From contig JBJHCY010000001.1 of the NCBI GenBank assembly GCA_050486265.1, forward strand, positions 124,001 through 188,000: a stretch of 64,000 nucleotides of DNA. The letters run 5' to 3'. A program made the position numbers and the translations under genes. This stretch comes from SLFH01 sp050486265. GTDB taxonomy: Bacteria; Planctomycetota; Phycisphaerae; Phycisphaerales; UBA1924. The notes under the pieces were generated by a model. The model saw only the letters and a list, made by a program, of their open reading frames with translations, made no database searches and had not been told where the DNA came from. Shown here one piece after another: positions 8,810 to 17,251 of the stretch; the first letter of the stretch is position 1; every line of letters starts with the position of its first letter.

Positions 8810-10027
8810 TCACACCCGCCCCGCCGGGCGGCCGGTCCGCTGAGCGTGCATCCGGCGCACCGCCTCGCGCATCTGCTCCCGCAGCCGCTTGGCTTCCTCG
8901 CTCCGTTCCTGCCCAGGGTTGGGGCTCTCAAAGAGTGAGGCGTAGGCGAACAGCGCGTGCCGCCGCCCCTCGCCGGCGAACTCCATCTGCGCGATCGTCC
9001 GCTGCGGGTTCTCGTGCATGTAAACGCCCAGCCCGGCGACCACGCGAGACGCGTCGCGCCCCGTCTGGCGGCGCCACGACTGCAGATCGCTCCTGAACCG
9101 CTCGTCGTCGGGCGTGTAGATCATCGGCGTCACCTTGTCCACCAGCCCGTCGTTCAGCCAGCGGACGCCCTCCTGCATGTAGCGTTCGCGTCCGAGCTCG
9201 GGCAGGCGCCAGACCGCCGCGGTCAGCTCGACGCCCGGCCTCGCACGCTGCGTCTCGCGCCGGATGCGACGCACCAGGTCGGTGATCCGGCCCGCGATCC
9301 ACTCCGATCTCGCGTCAAGATCCGCCTGCGAGCCGAACTCCGTCCGCCCCGTCGCCAGCTCGAACAGACGCAGGCTCACCGGGTCGCTCGGGTACACCGT
9401 CTGGTCCGCCATCGTGTCGGCGACAAACCGCACATAGTCGAGGTGCACGCCCGCGATGTCGTACCGCCGAACAAGGTCGCGGCAGACATCCACGATGTGG
9501 TCGTGCACCGAGTCCAGCACAGGGTTCGCGATCACATAATGGTTGTTCAGTGGCTGAAAGTTCCCCTCGCGGTCGTACAGACGCCACTCCGGACGCGTGT
9601 GCCAAGGGTGACTCCGGTCCGCCGGAGGCGTCGTGCCCCGCCACAGCGGCATCACATTCACCCACGCGTGCACCCGCACGCTCCGCCGCCTCCCTTCCTC
9701 GACCGCAGCCCGCAGCGGATCAAAGGTATCGGGCACGCCGTCAGGGAAGGTCCGCGTGATCTCTTCGCCCCACGGCTCAAGGCGGCTCGGGTAGAACGCG
9801 TCCGCCTGCCCGCGCACCTGCCAGAACACATCGGTGAACCCGTGCTCGGCCGCGTTCATGATCGCCCGACGCGCGTCATCCTCGGTACGGAAGTCCCAAC
9901 GCGTCACCCACAACGCCGTAAACCGCTCCGTGTCGGCCGGACGCCGTGCCGCCTGGCACCCCGTCAGCGGCAGCAGCACGCCCAGAAACAGAACGGTCAG
10001 GATCGCCTTGCGCAGCAGCTCGTGCAT
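8810..10027 (-). CDS. GHL10-family glycoside hydrolase lipoprotein (DigH/YngK-like)
   Basis: Exported lipoprotein: MHELLRKAILTVLFLGVLLP then lipobox LTGC, with cleavage before the Cys. The mature protein is the PF02638-type glycosyl-hydrolase-like TIM barrel, recognised by the opening ALWVTRWDF, the FWQVRGQADAFYPS segment and DIAGVHLDYVRF near mid-protein. It ends VTPMIYTPDD and a short charged helix. E. coli DigH of this family cuts peptide-free peptidoglycan strands; the substrate here is inferred. ATG at 10027 is preferred over an upstream in-frame start because the signal peptide then sits at the N terminus. It is the first of three GHL10 paralogues within 5.2 kb. Confidence 0.8.
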   Translation of the reverse strand: MHELLRKAILTVLFLGVLLPLTGCQAARRPADTERFTALWVTRWDFRTEDDARRAIMNAAEHGFTDVFWQVRGQADAFYPSRLEPWGEEITRTFPDGVPDTFDPLRAAVEEGRRRSVRVHAWVNVMPLWRGTTPPADRSHPWHTRPEWRLYDREGNFQPLNNHYVIANPVLDSVHDHIVDVCRDLVRRYDIAGVHLDYVRFVADTMADQTVYPSDPVSLRLFELATGRTEFGSQADLDARSEWIAGRITDLVRRIRRETQRARPGVELTAAVWRLPELGRERYMQEGVRWLNDGLVDKVTPMIYTPDDERFRSDLQSWRRQTGRDASRVVAGLGVYMHENPQRTIAQMEFAGEGRRHALFAYASLFESPNPGQERSEEAKRLREQMREAVRRMHAQRTGRPAGRV

Positions 10028-10160
10028 CGTGATCTCCGGCGTGGATTGGTGTGGATCGATTGTTGCTGGGCCGCGCCCCCGCGTCATGCCCGGCCCCGCG
10101 GATCTCCGCTTCGATCAGGCCGAGCACCCCCAGCCCCACGAAAAAGCGACCCGCCCCGCC

Positions 10161-11870
10161 TCAACGCTGCGGCTGCGCCATCAGCTCCTGCTCGTTCTGC
10201 CGCAGGTACGCCTCCAGCACACGCGTGTCCTGCTGATCGATCACCCCGTCGCGGTTGATGTCGATCGGGTTGCGGGCCTGCTCGTACAGGTCTTCGAGGT
10301 CGATCACCCCGTCCCGGTTCACATCCAGGTCGGGCTCGACAGGCTCGGTCAGCCCCGCGTGCAGAATCAGCAGGTCCTGGTAGTCGACCACGCCGTCCCC
10401 GTTCAGATCGTGCAGGTTCAGCGGGCGATTCGGGTCCGGCGGGCCGATCACATGCGGCGGCGTGAAGTTGCTCGTCAGAAAGTCGATCGCCTTCTGCCCG
10501 ATCACCCCGTCCTCCCCGTAGCGGTACTCCAGCAACAGCCGCTCGAAGATCGCGAGGTCCTGCTCGTCGATCACCCCGTCGTTGTTCAGGTCCATGTGCC
10601 GGTTCTGGTTGTTCCGGGGCACCGGCTCGCCCTGATACACCGAGAAGAATAACGCACGGTCACGCGCGTCGATCACGCCGTCGCGGTTGAAATCCCCGAC
10701 CTGCGGCGTCGCGTTCTGATCGATCCAGTCCCGCAGAGCCGACCGCATCGACGGGTTCGCCATCAGCGTGTTGGCGTCAAACAGAATGAAGTCCTCGATC
10801 CCCTGGCTCCGCGCTGTCGAGAGCTGCTGCGAGATCGACGGCCGCGAGGTGTTGGTCAGAATCGCCAGCCCGGCCGCGATCCGCGTGTTCCCCGCGAGAT
10901 TCCGCGTCGTCTGCAGGTCGTTGCGGATCCCCAGTGTCGAGGTCGCGTACGCCATCGGCACGATGTAATCGACATACCCGCCCGAAGTCCACGCCGGCCA
11001 GTCCTGCATCTTCACGAGCTGGCTCGAGCTCGTCGTCGCCTGCGCAAACACCGCCGCCGAGAACCGCACCTGCGGGTCGACATCGCCGATCGCGTCGAAC
11101 ATCACCCGCGCCGCCTCGGACACCCCGTCGCGCCGCCACTGCACGAAGTTGTTCCACTGCGGGTCGGTCGGCCTCCGCGCCGTCACCAGCGGGTCGGAGC
11201 CGAACTCGTTCTGAAACTCGCTCCGCGACCACGCGTCGTAGCTGTACGGCGCAGGAAAACCATCCCCGGTGTTGTTGTCCAGCGGGAAGCGGTGGTAATC
11301 GCTCTGGATCCCCGCAAGCCCCGGGTACGCCGCGAGTTCGGCGACCAGGTCCGCGAGCTTTCCCTGCACGCCCGGGTGCCCGAGGTTCACGAACACCTGC
11401 CCGGGGATGTCCCCGATGTTCGTGTCGCCGTAGACATCGACGACCTTCCACTCCGGATGGTCATTGAGGATGTAGTTGCCCGTGCCCGAGAACGACCAGT
11501 ACGCCGACTCGATCCACGCGTGCACCCGGATGCCGTGACGCGACCCCACGCGGATCGCCTCGTCGAGATAGTCGAACGAGAAGCGGTCGCGAAAGACCTC
11601 CGAGCGGTGGGTCGTCAGCCCCCAGTAGAAAGTCTCGATATAGATGTCCGTAATCCCCGCCTCCGCCATCGTCGCCGCGACCGTCTCGAACTGCGGGATC
11701 GTCCCCGGCGGGCGAAGCCACACGCCGCGGATCGGCCGCTCCGTCCGGTCAAACAGCGGCTGGGCGGACGCCTCCCCGCCCAAGGGGCCGGGCGCAAACG
11801 CCAGCAACGCCAGCAGGGCGATAAGCGGGCGGAGGCCTCGGGGCCTCGCGGAGCGGTGACGGGTCATCAT
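10161..11870 (-). CDS. Exported GHL10-family hydrolase with multiple C-terminal EF-hand repeats
   Basis: Two adjacent ATGs (11870 and 11867) open a 569-residue protein with a signal peptide (LRPLIALLALLAFAPG ... ASA). The GHL10 barrel runs from IRGVWLRPPGT through IYIETFYWGLTTHRSEVF, LAGIQSDYHRFP and DYIVPMAYATSTLG. Unlike its neighbours, it ends in at least five calcium-loop-like motifs (DFNRDGVIDARD, DLNNDGVIDEQD, DLNGDGVVDYQD, DVNRDGVIDLED, DINRDGVIDQQD). These are spaced irregularly instead of forming the standard two-repeat tail. The regulatory motif copy (b) abuts the start codon and replaces any obvious Shine-Dalgarno sequence. Confidence 0.82.
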   Translation of the reverse strand: MMTRHRSARPRGLRPLIALLALLAFAPGPLGGEASAQPLFDRTERPIRGVWLRPPGTIPQFETVAATMAEAGITDIYIETFYWGLTTHRSEVFRDRFSFDYLDEAIRVGSRHGIRVHAWIESAYWSFSGTGNYILNDHPEWKVVDVYGDTNIGDIPGQVFVNLGHPGVQGKLADLVAELAAYPGLAGIQSDYHRFPLDNNTGDGFPAPYSYDAWSRSEFQNEFGSDPLVTARRPTDPQWNNFVQWRRDGVSEAARVMFDAIGDVDPQVRFSAAVFAQATTSSSQLVKMQDWPAWTSGGYVDYIVPMAYATSTLGIRNDLQTTRNLAGNTRIAAGLAILTNTSRPSISQQLSTARSQGIEDFILFDANTLMANPSMRSALRDWIDQNATPQVGDFNRDGVIDARDRALFFSVYQGEPVPRNNQNRHMDLNNDGVIDEQDLAIFERLLLEYRYGEDGVIGQKAIDFLTSNFTPPHVIGPPDPNRPLNLHDLNGDGVVDYQDLLILHAGLTEPVEPDLDVNRDGVIDLEDLYEQARNPIDINRDGVIDQQDTRVLEAYLRQNEQELMAQPQR

Positions 11871-11897
11871 GGAATCTTCTATAACGATTTTCGCCCC
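11871..11897 (-). promoter_or_regulatory. Regulatory motif copy (b), directly against a start codon
   Basis: On the minus strand AAAATCG-TTATAGAA-GATTCC runs into the ATG at 11870. The core is at 11877-11884. If TATAGA is read as a -10 box, transcription would start at about the ATG and give a leaderless mRNA. If it is an operator, it would cover the ribosome site. Confidence 0.4.
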
Positions 11898-12040
11898 GCC
11901 CGGCAAGCCCGCCCAGCGCCGAAACGCCCGCTCCGGGTCTTGCTCGCAGGCGAGCGGACCGGCGGCAAGTCCGATAGATTCTCCGGTCTCCGACGCACCG
12001 CCCCGGTTCGGGCGGCCCCCACCACGAGAGGAGCACCAAG

Positions 12041-12424
12041 ATGGGTTCGATGTACAAGGGTGAGAAGGCGTTCGCGACGCTCGCAACGCGCGACAAAGAG
12101 TGGCTGATCGAACTCCGCGACATGAGACTCCACGAGGTCCTCGCGCTGAAGAACTCAAGCAAGGGCAACAACAACAACCGGGTCTGGGCCAAGCACCATG
12201 TCTCCGACCCTCAGACCTGCAAGCCCGCCGATGGCAAATCGGTCAAGTGCCTCGAAATCGACTGCAAGGACGGCAGCACCTATCAGACCTGTCGCTTCAT
12301 CCGACGCGATGCGGGCCAGAGTGCCGTCACCTGGTTTTTCGCCGAGCACAAGCAGAGCAAGGCCAACGCATACAACTTCAACTACCGAAAGATCGCCGGC
12401 GCCCCCGCCTCGTGGGCCATCTGA
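12041..12424 (+). CDS. Small Cys-containing protein of unknown function
   Basis: A 127-residue soluble, basic protein with a strong ribosome site (GAGAGGAGC eight bases before ATG) and no signal peptide. The centre has four Cys (QTCKPADGKSVKCLEIDC, then a Cys in YQTC) that could bind a metal or form disulfides. The C terminus is aromatic and basic (TWFFAEHKQSKANAYNFNYR). I do not recognise the family. It is the only plus-strand gene among the three minus-strand GHL10 genes and reads as a real gene from its ribosome site and codon use. Confidence 0.65.
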   Translation: MGSMYKGEKAFATLATRDKEWLIELRDMRLHEVLALKNSSKGNNNNRVWAKHHVSDPQTCKPADGKSVKCLEIDCKDGSTYQTCRFIRRDAGQSAVTWFFAEHKQSKANAYNFNYRKIAGAPASWAI

Positions 12425-12443
12425 GCGAGGCTCCATCTCCGGC

Positions 12444-13949
12444 TCAGCGCCGAACCCGCCTCGGCCGCAGCGTGTCTTCACGACGGTCGATCAGCAGCTC
12501 GACCACCCGCCAGCCCCGTTCCTCGCCTTGGACCCGCAGCGACGCGTCCGCCCGCTCGGGATCGACGCGCGCCCGGAGCATGTTCCCGGTCAGCGATTCG
12601 GTCTCCAGCACGCCCTCGGACAGGTACGACCACTTCTCGCCGTCGTGCACGATCGCGCGGTACCGGGCCTCGGGCACGCGCGGCGCCGTCCACACGCCGT
12701 CCTCGAACACCATCGCGATCGACGGCCGGCGCCACCCTTTGGGCAGGTCCGGCCGCGGCGCCGCCCCCGTCTCCGAAACCTGGTAGAGCGCCATCATCTC
12801 ATCGGGGTACTCGTCCAGCACCCCGCGGCTGAACCACCACACATGCCCCCCGCCCCCCGTCGTGCGCACAAGATCGATCTTCTTCTCAAGATCCGCCCAC
12901 GCCACGGGGTCCGGGCGGCTGCCGGTCGTCAGCACGCCCGCGATCAGCTGCGAAACATCCGCCTCGCCCGATGTCATCAGCTCCGTCTGCGAGATCCAGG
13001 TCTGCTCGAACGCGCCGAAGTCGTACCGGTAGCACTGGGGGATGTACTCGTCCCACAGCCCTTCTTCGGCCCACTCCGGCCAGTTCAGGCAGTAGTGCTC
13101 GTACACCCACGGATGCGGCGCGGGGCTCACCGAAACGATCAATCCCGGCCTCGCCGCCCGAAGCTCCGCGACAAACTGGCGCGCGTACTGAGTGATCTTC
13201 TCCGAGCGCCACGCGATCCAGTCCGGGTCGGTGTGGTCCTCGGGGGGCGGTGCGCCACCGTGCTCGTTGCGGTAGACCGCGACCGTGTAGTCGTCGTACC
13301 CCATCGTGACATAAGGCCACACGATCCGGTCGTCGAGCTGCACCCCGTCGAGGTCGTAGCGGTCCACGGCCTCCAGCACGATGTCCAGAAGGAACCGGCG
13401 CGTCTCGGGGTGCAAGGGGTTCATCCAGACGAATCCGTTCGGCGCGATCTCGTTGCCCTCGATGTCGCGGCTCAGCCAGTCGGGCCGGATGCGGCGCAGG
13501 TGGTTGTCGGTGTCCTTGTGCGCCGCCATGAACCCGTACTCGAACCACGCGATGTACGCCAGCCCGTTGCGGTGCGCCTCGATCAGCGTCTCTTCCAGCA
13601 GGTCGCGGGCGGGGACCGGCCTGTCGGGGTCCGACGGATCCTGCTTGGCCAGGTCCGGACGCCGGTCGACCCCGATCAGGTCCTCAAGCACCCGCGACGG
13701 GTACTGCGTGTACCCGTTCTTCCAGGTCTCGACATAGACCGAGTTCAGCCCGATCTCGCGGAGCCGACGCATCGTCTCGGCCGTCTGGGCGGGCGAGGCG
13801 ATGTGGTCGTTCGCCGTCGTCGTCAGCCAGGTCCCCCGGACCTCCGGGGCGGTAGGAGGCGGAACAGCGCCCGCCGGCAGCGTCCACAGGGCGGCCCCAA
13901 GCAGGGCGTAGAGCAGGTTCTTGACGGCAGGCTGGGCTCGGTGACGCAT
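12444..13949 (-). CDS. Exported GHL10-family glycoside hydrolase
   Basis: The 501-residue product starts at ATG 13949 with a short signal peptide (NLLYALLGAALWTLPAGA). The GHL10 barrel shows VRGTWLTTTAND, SVYVETWKNGYTQYPS, YDLDGVQLDDRIVWPY and DEYIPQCYRYDF. A C-terminal extension of about 110 residues after the barrel forms a probable beta domain (YRAIVHDGEKWSYLSEG). Unlike the 10161-11870 paralogue, it has no EF-hand tail. It ends only 19 bases from the convergent small gene at 12041. Confidence 0.8.
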   Translation of the reverse strand: MRHRAQPAVKNLLYALLGAALWTLPAGAVPPPTAPEVRGTWLTTTANDHIASPAQTAETMRRLREIGLNSVYVETWKNGYTQYPSRVLEDLIGVDRRPDLAKQDPSDPDRPVPARDLLEETLIEAHRNGLAYIAWFEYGFMAAHKDTDNHLRRIRPDWLSRDIEGNEIAPNGFVWMNPLHPETRRFLLDIVLEAVDRYDLDGVQLDDRIVWPYVTMGYDDYTVAVYRNEHGGAPPPEDHTDPDWIAWRSEKITQYARQFVAELRAARPGLIVSVSPAPHPWVYEHYCLNWPEWAEEGLWDEYIPQCYRYDFGAFEQTWISQTELMTSGEADVSQLIAGVLTTGSRPDPVAWADLEKKIDLVRTTGGGGHVWWFSRGVLDEYPDEMMALYQVSETGAAPRPDLPKGWRRPSIAMVFEDGVWTAPRVPEARYRAIVHDGEKWSYLSEGVLETESLTGNMLRARVDPERADASLRVQGEERGWRVVELLIDRREDTLRPRRVRR

Positions 13950-14051
13950 CGGTCTACCCTTACTTTCGAAATATCGACCCGCTGGCGCCACGGGCAGGCG
14001 TACGCCCGAACCGCCAATGGGCCATCGTAACGACGCCCGGAGCACCGCAGC

Positions 14052-15062
14052 ATGGTGGCGACCAGCACTTTCAGGATCGGGATCATCGGCGCCGGCGGCA
14101 TCGCCGGCGCGCATGTCGCCTCGGCCGGCGACACCGGGGGCGCCGTCGAGGTCGTCGCCGTCGCCGACCCCGTCGAAGCCAGCCGCGAGAAAATCACCAG
14201 CCAGACCGGCGCAGCAGGCTTTCAGGACGCCGGCGCCCTGATCGACAAGGCCAAGGACCTCGGGCTCGGCGGCGTTGTCGTCTGCACGCCGCCCAACGCC
14301 CGCCTCGACATCGTCGAGCGCGCGCTCAAAGCGGGCCTGCCCGTCCTCTGCGAAAAACCCCTCGCCCACACCCTCGCCGACGCGAAGAAGATCGCCGACC
14401 TCGCCCGGGCGCACAAAGACACCCCCGCGTATGTCGCCTATTGCCACCGCTTCGCCCCGGCCGTCACCGAGATCGCGCGGCAGATCGAGGACGGGCACAT
14501 CGGCACGGTCACCCGTTTCGAGAATGTCTTCGCCTGCGATCTTCCGGGCCACAAAGACAAGTGGTTCAGCGACCAGGCCCTCGCCGGCGGCGGCGCCTTC
14601 ATCGACATGGGCTCGCACTCGGTCGACCTCCTCGCCTTCCTGCTCGGGCGGGGCGAGATCGTCGGCGCGGTCACCGACCGCGCGTGGCCCGGGCGGGCCG
14701 AGACTTCCGCGACGGTGCTGCTCAGGGTCACAAAGCCTGTTCGGCCGAACATCCGCGAGGGTGTCGCGGCGGTGATCGAGAGCGGGTGGGCCGAGACGAG
14801 CCGCTTCACGCTGACTGTCGTTGGCACAAAGGGTCTCCTGCACTACGACTACGAGAAGCCGACCGAGCTGGTCTTCAAGGATCTGGTCGGCCAGGCCGAG
14901 GTCTCGCCGATCGAGACGCACGGGGTCCGGTTCCGGCTGCAGCTCGAGGCCTTCGCGCGGGCCGCGACGGGGGGGGAGCCGGGGCGCCTGGCGACCTTCA
15001 CCGACGGGGTTCATGCGGCGGAAGTGGTTGACGGGGCGGGCGGATCCAGTAATCTTCTATAA
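14052..15062 (+). CDS. Gfo/Idh/MocA-family oxidoreductase
   Basis: NAD(P)-dependent sugar dehydrogenase type. The Rossmann motif is GIIGAGGIAGAH at residues 9-20, the EKP motif is VLCEKPLA, and the second-domain helix AGGGAFIDMGSHSVDLL carries the family's histidine. The substrate cannot be read from sequence. It is the first of three family members in 6 kb. The last codons and stop (AAT CTT CTA TAA) lie inside regulatory motif copy (c), so the gene end overlaps the control region of the next gene. Confidence 0.85.
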   Translation: MVATSTFRIGIIGAGGIAGAHVASAGDTGGAVEVVAVADPVEASREKITSQTGAAGFQDAGALIDKAKDLGLGGVVVCTPPNARLDIVERALKAGLPVLCEKPLAHTLADAKKIADLARAHKDTPAYVAYCHRFAPAVTEIARQIEDGHIGTVTRFENVFACDLPGHKDKWFSDQALAGGGAFIDMGSHSVDLLAFLLGRGEIVGAVTDRAWPGRAETSATVLLRVTKPVRPNIREGVAAVIESGWAETSRFTLTVVGTKGLLHYDYEKPTELVFKDLVGQAEVSPIETHGVRFRLQLEAFARAATGGEPGRLATFTDGVHAAEVVDGAGGSSNLL

Positions 15063-15070
15063 TCTTCTGG
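15051..15070. promoter_or_regulatory. Regulatory motif copy (c), upstream of the nagB-like gene
   Basis: AATCTTCTATAATCTTCTGG, with the core TTCTATAA at 15055-15062 (TTATAGAA on the other strand). It overlaps the stop codon of the preceding oxidoreductase and lies about 100 bases before the NagB-PIG-L start. It also contains a perfect TATAAT on the plus strand. Confidence 0.4.
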
Positions 15071-15171
15071 CGAGCCTCCGCACCGCTCCGGGCCCATGAG
15101 GGCCGGAACGGGCCCGGCTGGCCGGGTCCGAACCGAGGAGTTTCCGGGCGAGCAGCCCGACGGAGGCCGCG

Positions 15172-17181
15172 ATGACGCAGACCGCCAGCCAGCACGAACG
15201 GGCGATCCATGTTTCCGGATCGGGGGGTGTCGAACGGGTTCCTGTGGTGGTGCATCCGTCTTCGGGGGCGGCCAGCCGCGCCGTGGCGAGGGAGATCGCC
15301 GACCTGATCCGCCAGAAGGCGGCCCAGGGCGAGCGGGCGGTGCTCGGGCTTGCGACCGGCTCGACCCCGCAGGGGATCTACGAAGAACTCGTGCGTCTGC
15401 ACCGCGAGGAGGGGCTGAGCTTCGCCAATGTGGTGAGCTTCAACCTCGACGAGTACTGGCCGATGTCGCCCGACGGGCTGCAGAGCTACCGGCGCTTCAT
15501 GCGCGAGTACCTGTTCGACCATGTCGACATCGATCCGGCCGACGCCCATGTGCCCGACGGGACGATCGACCGGTCCGAGGTCGCGTCGTACTGCGCCGCG
15601 TACGAGCGGAAGATCCGCGAGGCGGGGGGGATCGACCTGCAGATCCTCGGCGTGGGCCGGACGGGGCACATCGGGTTCAACGAGCCGGGTTCGAGCAAGG
15701 AAAGCCGCACGCGCCTGATCACGCTCGACAAGGTCACGCGGATGGACGCGGCGAGCGATTTCTTCGGCGAATGGAATGTCCCGCGTCAGGCGATCACCAT
15801 GGGCGTGGGCACCATCCTGAGCGCCCGGCGGGTGATCCTGATCGCATTCGGCGAGCACAAGGCGCCGATCGTCCGGCGGGCGGTCGAGGGCGAGGTCACG
15901 GGCGTTGTCGCGGCCTCGTTCCTGCAGGAGCATCGCGATGCGAGGTTCGTGCTCGACCCGGCCGCGGGCGCGGAGTTGACTCGGATCAAGACGCCCTGGC
16001 TGCTCGGGCCGATCGCCGAGGCGGGCCTGCGCTGGGACCCGACGCTGATCAGGCGGGCGACGATGTGGCTGGCGGAAACGCTCGAAAAGCCGATCCTCAA
16101 GCTCACCGACGAGGACTACAACGAGCACGGCCTGCAGGAGCTGCTCTCTGAACGCGGCGGGGCCTACGGCATCAACATCGAGGTCTTCAAAAGCCTGCAA
16201 AAAACCATCACCGGCTGGCCCGGGGGCAAGCCGGGCCGACCGAAGTTCGTCGCGGGCAAGGGTGTCGACGACAGCAACGGCGAAGACATCTTCCCCAAGC
16301 GCGTGGTCGTGTTCAGCCCGCACCCCGACGACGATGTGATCTCGATGGGCGGGACCTTCATCCGCCTGTGCGACCAGGGGCACGAGGTGCATGTCGCCTA
16401 CCAGACCTCGGGCAACATCGCGGTCTTCGACGACGAGGCGGAGCGTCACGCCGACTTCGTGCAGGAGTTCTGCTCGGCGCTGGGCTTCGGGCAGGAGGAC
16501 GCGCACAAGATCGCGGGCGATGTCCGCGCGTTTATCCGCAAGAAGAGCCCGGGCGAGGTCGACAGCCCCGAGCTGCAGCAGATCAAGACGATGATCCGGC
16601 GGACCGAGGCGCGTGCGGCGGCGAAGTACTCGGGCGTCGATCCTTCCCGCATCCACTTCCTCGACATGCCCTTCTACGAGACGGGGCGCGTGAAGAAGAA
16701 GCCGCTGGGCGAGGAGGATGTGCGGATCGTGATGGATCTTCTGCGCGAGGTGAAGCCCCACCAGATCTACTGCGCCGGCGACCTTTCCGACCCGCACGGG
16801 ACGCACCGCGTCTGCCTCGCGGCGATCACCACGGCGTTGCACCGCCTCAAAGACGAAGCGTGGATGCAGGAGTGTGTTGTGTGGCTGTACCGCGGGGCGT
16901 GGCAGGAGTGGGCGCCCCACGAGATCGAGATGGCGGTGCCGCTGAGCCCCGAGGAGGTCGAGCGAAAGCGGATCGCGATCTTCAAGCACGAGAGCCAGAA
17001 GGACAAGGCGCTCTTTCCCGGCCCCAACGACCCGCGCGAGTTCTGGGAGCGGGCCGAGGATCGCAACCGGCACACCGCCGAGCAGTTCGACCGCCTCGGC
17101 CTGCCCGAATACCAGGCGATCGAGGGCTTTGTGCAGTGGCGCCCCAGCGCCGAGGACGGGGCGCTGGTGGAGCTCAAGTGA
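15172..17181 (+). CDS. Glucosamine-6-phosphate deaminase domain fused to a PIG-L (LmbE-like) deacetylase
   Basis: A 669-residue cytosolic fusion. Residues about 20-280 are NagB-like (GLATGSTPQGIYEEL, SFNLDEYWPM, GRTGHIGFNEPGS, RTRLITLDK). Residues about 380-640 are a Zn-dependent PIG-L domain with its HPDD motif (VFSPHPDDDVISMGG) and the distal metal site GDLSDPHGTH. The same pairing is known in Bacteroidetes as putative glucosamine-6-phosphate deaminase-like proteins. Removing an N-acetyl group and then the amine of an aminosugar phosphate would join two adjacent steps in one polypeptide. The upstream region holds regulatory motif (c). Confidence 0.88.
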   Translation: MTQTASQHERAIHVSGSGGVERVPVVVHPSSGAASRAVAREIADLIRQKAAQGERAVLGLATGSTPQGIYEELVRLHREEGLSFANVVSFNLDEYWPMSPDGLQSYRRFMREYLFDHVDIDPADAHVPDGTIDRSEVASYCAAYERKIREAGGIDLQILGVGRTGHIGFNEPGSSKESRTRLITLDKVTRMDAASDFFGEWNVPRQAITMGVGTILSARRVILIAFGEHKAPIVRRAVEGEVTGVVAASFLQEHRDARFVLDPAAGAELTRIKTPWLLGPIAEAGLRWDPTLIRRATMWLAETLEKPILKLTDEDYNEHGLQELLSERGGAYGINIEVFKSLQKTITGWPGGKPGRPKFVAGKGVDDSNGEDIFPKRVVVFSPHPDDDVISMGGTFIRLCDQGHEVHVAYQTSGNIAVFDDEAERHADFVQEFCSALGFGQEDAHKIAGDVRAFIRKKSPGEVDSPELQQIKTMIRRTEARAAAKYSGVDPSRIHFLDMPFYETGRVKKKPLGEEDVRIVMDLLREVKPHQIYCAGDLSDPHGTHRVCLAAITTALHRLKDEAWMQECVVWLYRGAWQEWAPHEIEMAVPLSPEEVERKRIAIFKHESQKDKALFPGPNDPREFWERAEDRNRHTAEQFDRLGLPEYQAIEGFVQWRPSAEDGALVELK

Positions 17182-17251
17182 GGCGGGCGGTCGAGGCGCT
17201 AGGGTGTAGGGCCCGGGACGCGGGGCGGGGCTCGAAGCTGCGGAGGTGGTG

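Noticed and set aside
10028..10160. Minus-strand frame beginning MGLGVLGLIEAEIRG between two GHL10 genes
   Set aside because: It continues into the signal-peptide region of the downstream gene in another frame and has no ribosome site.
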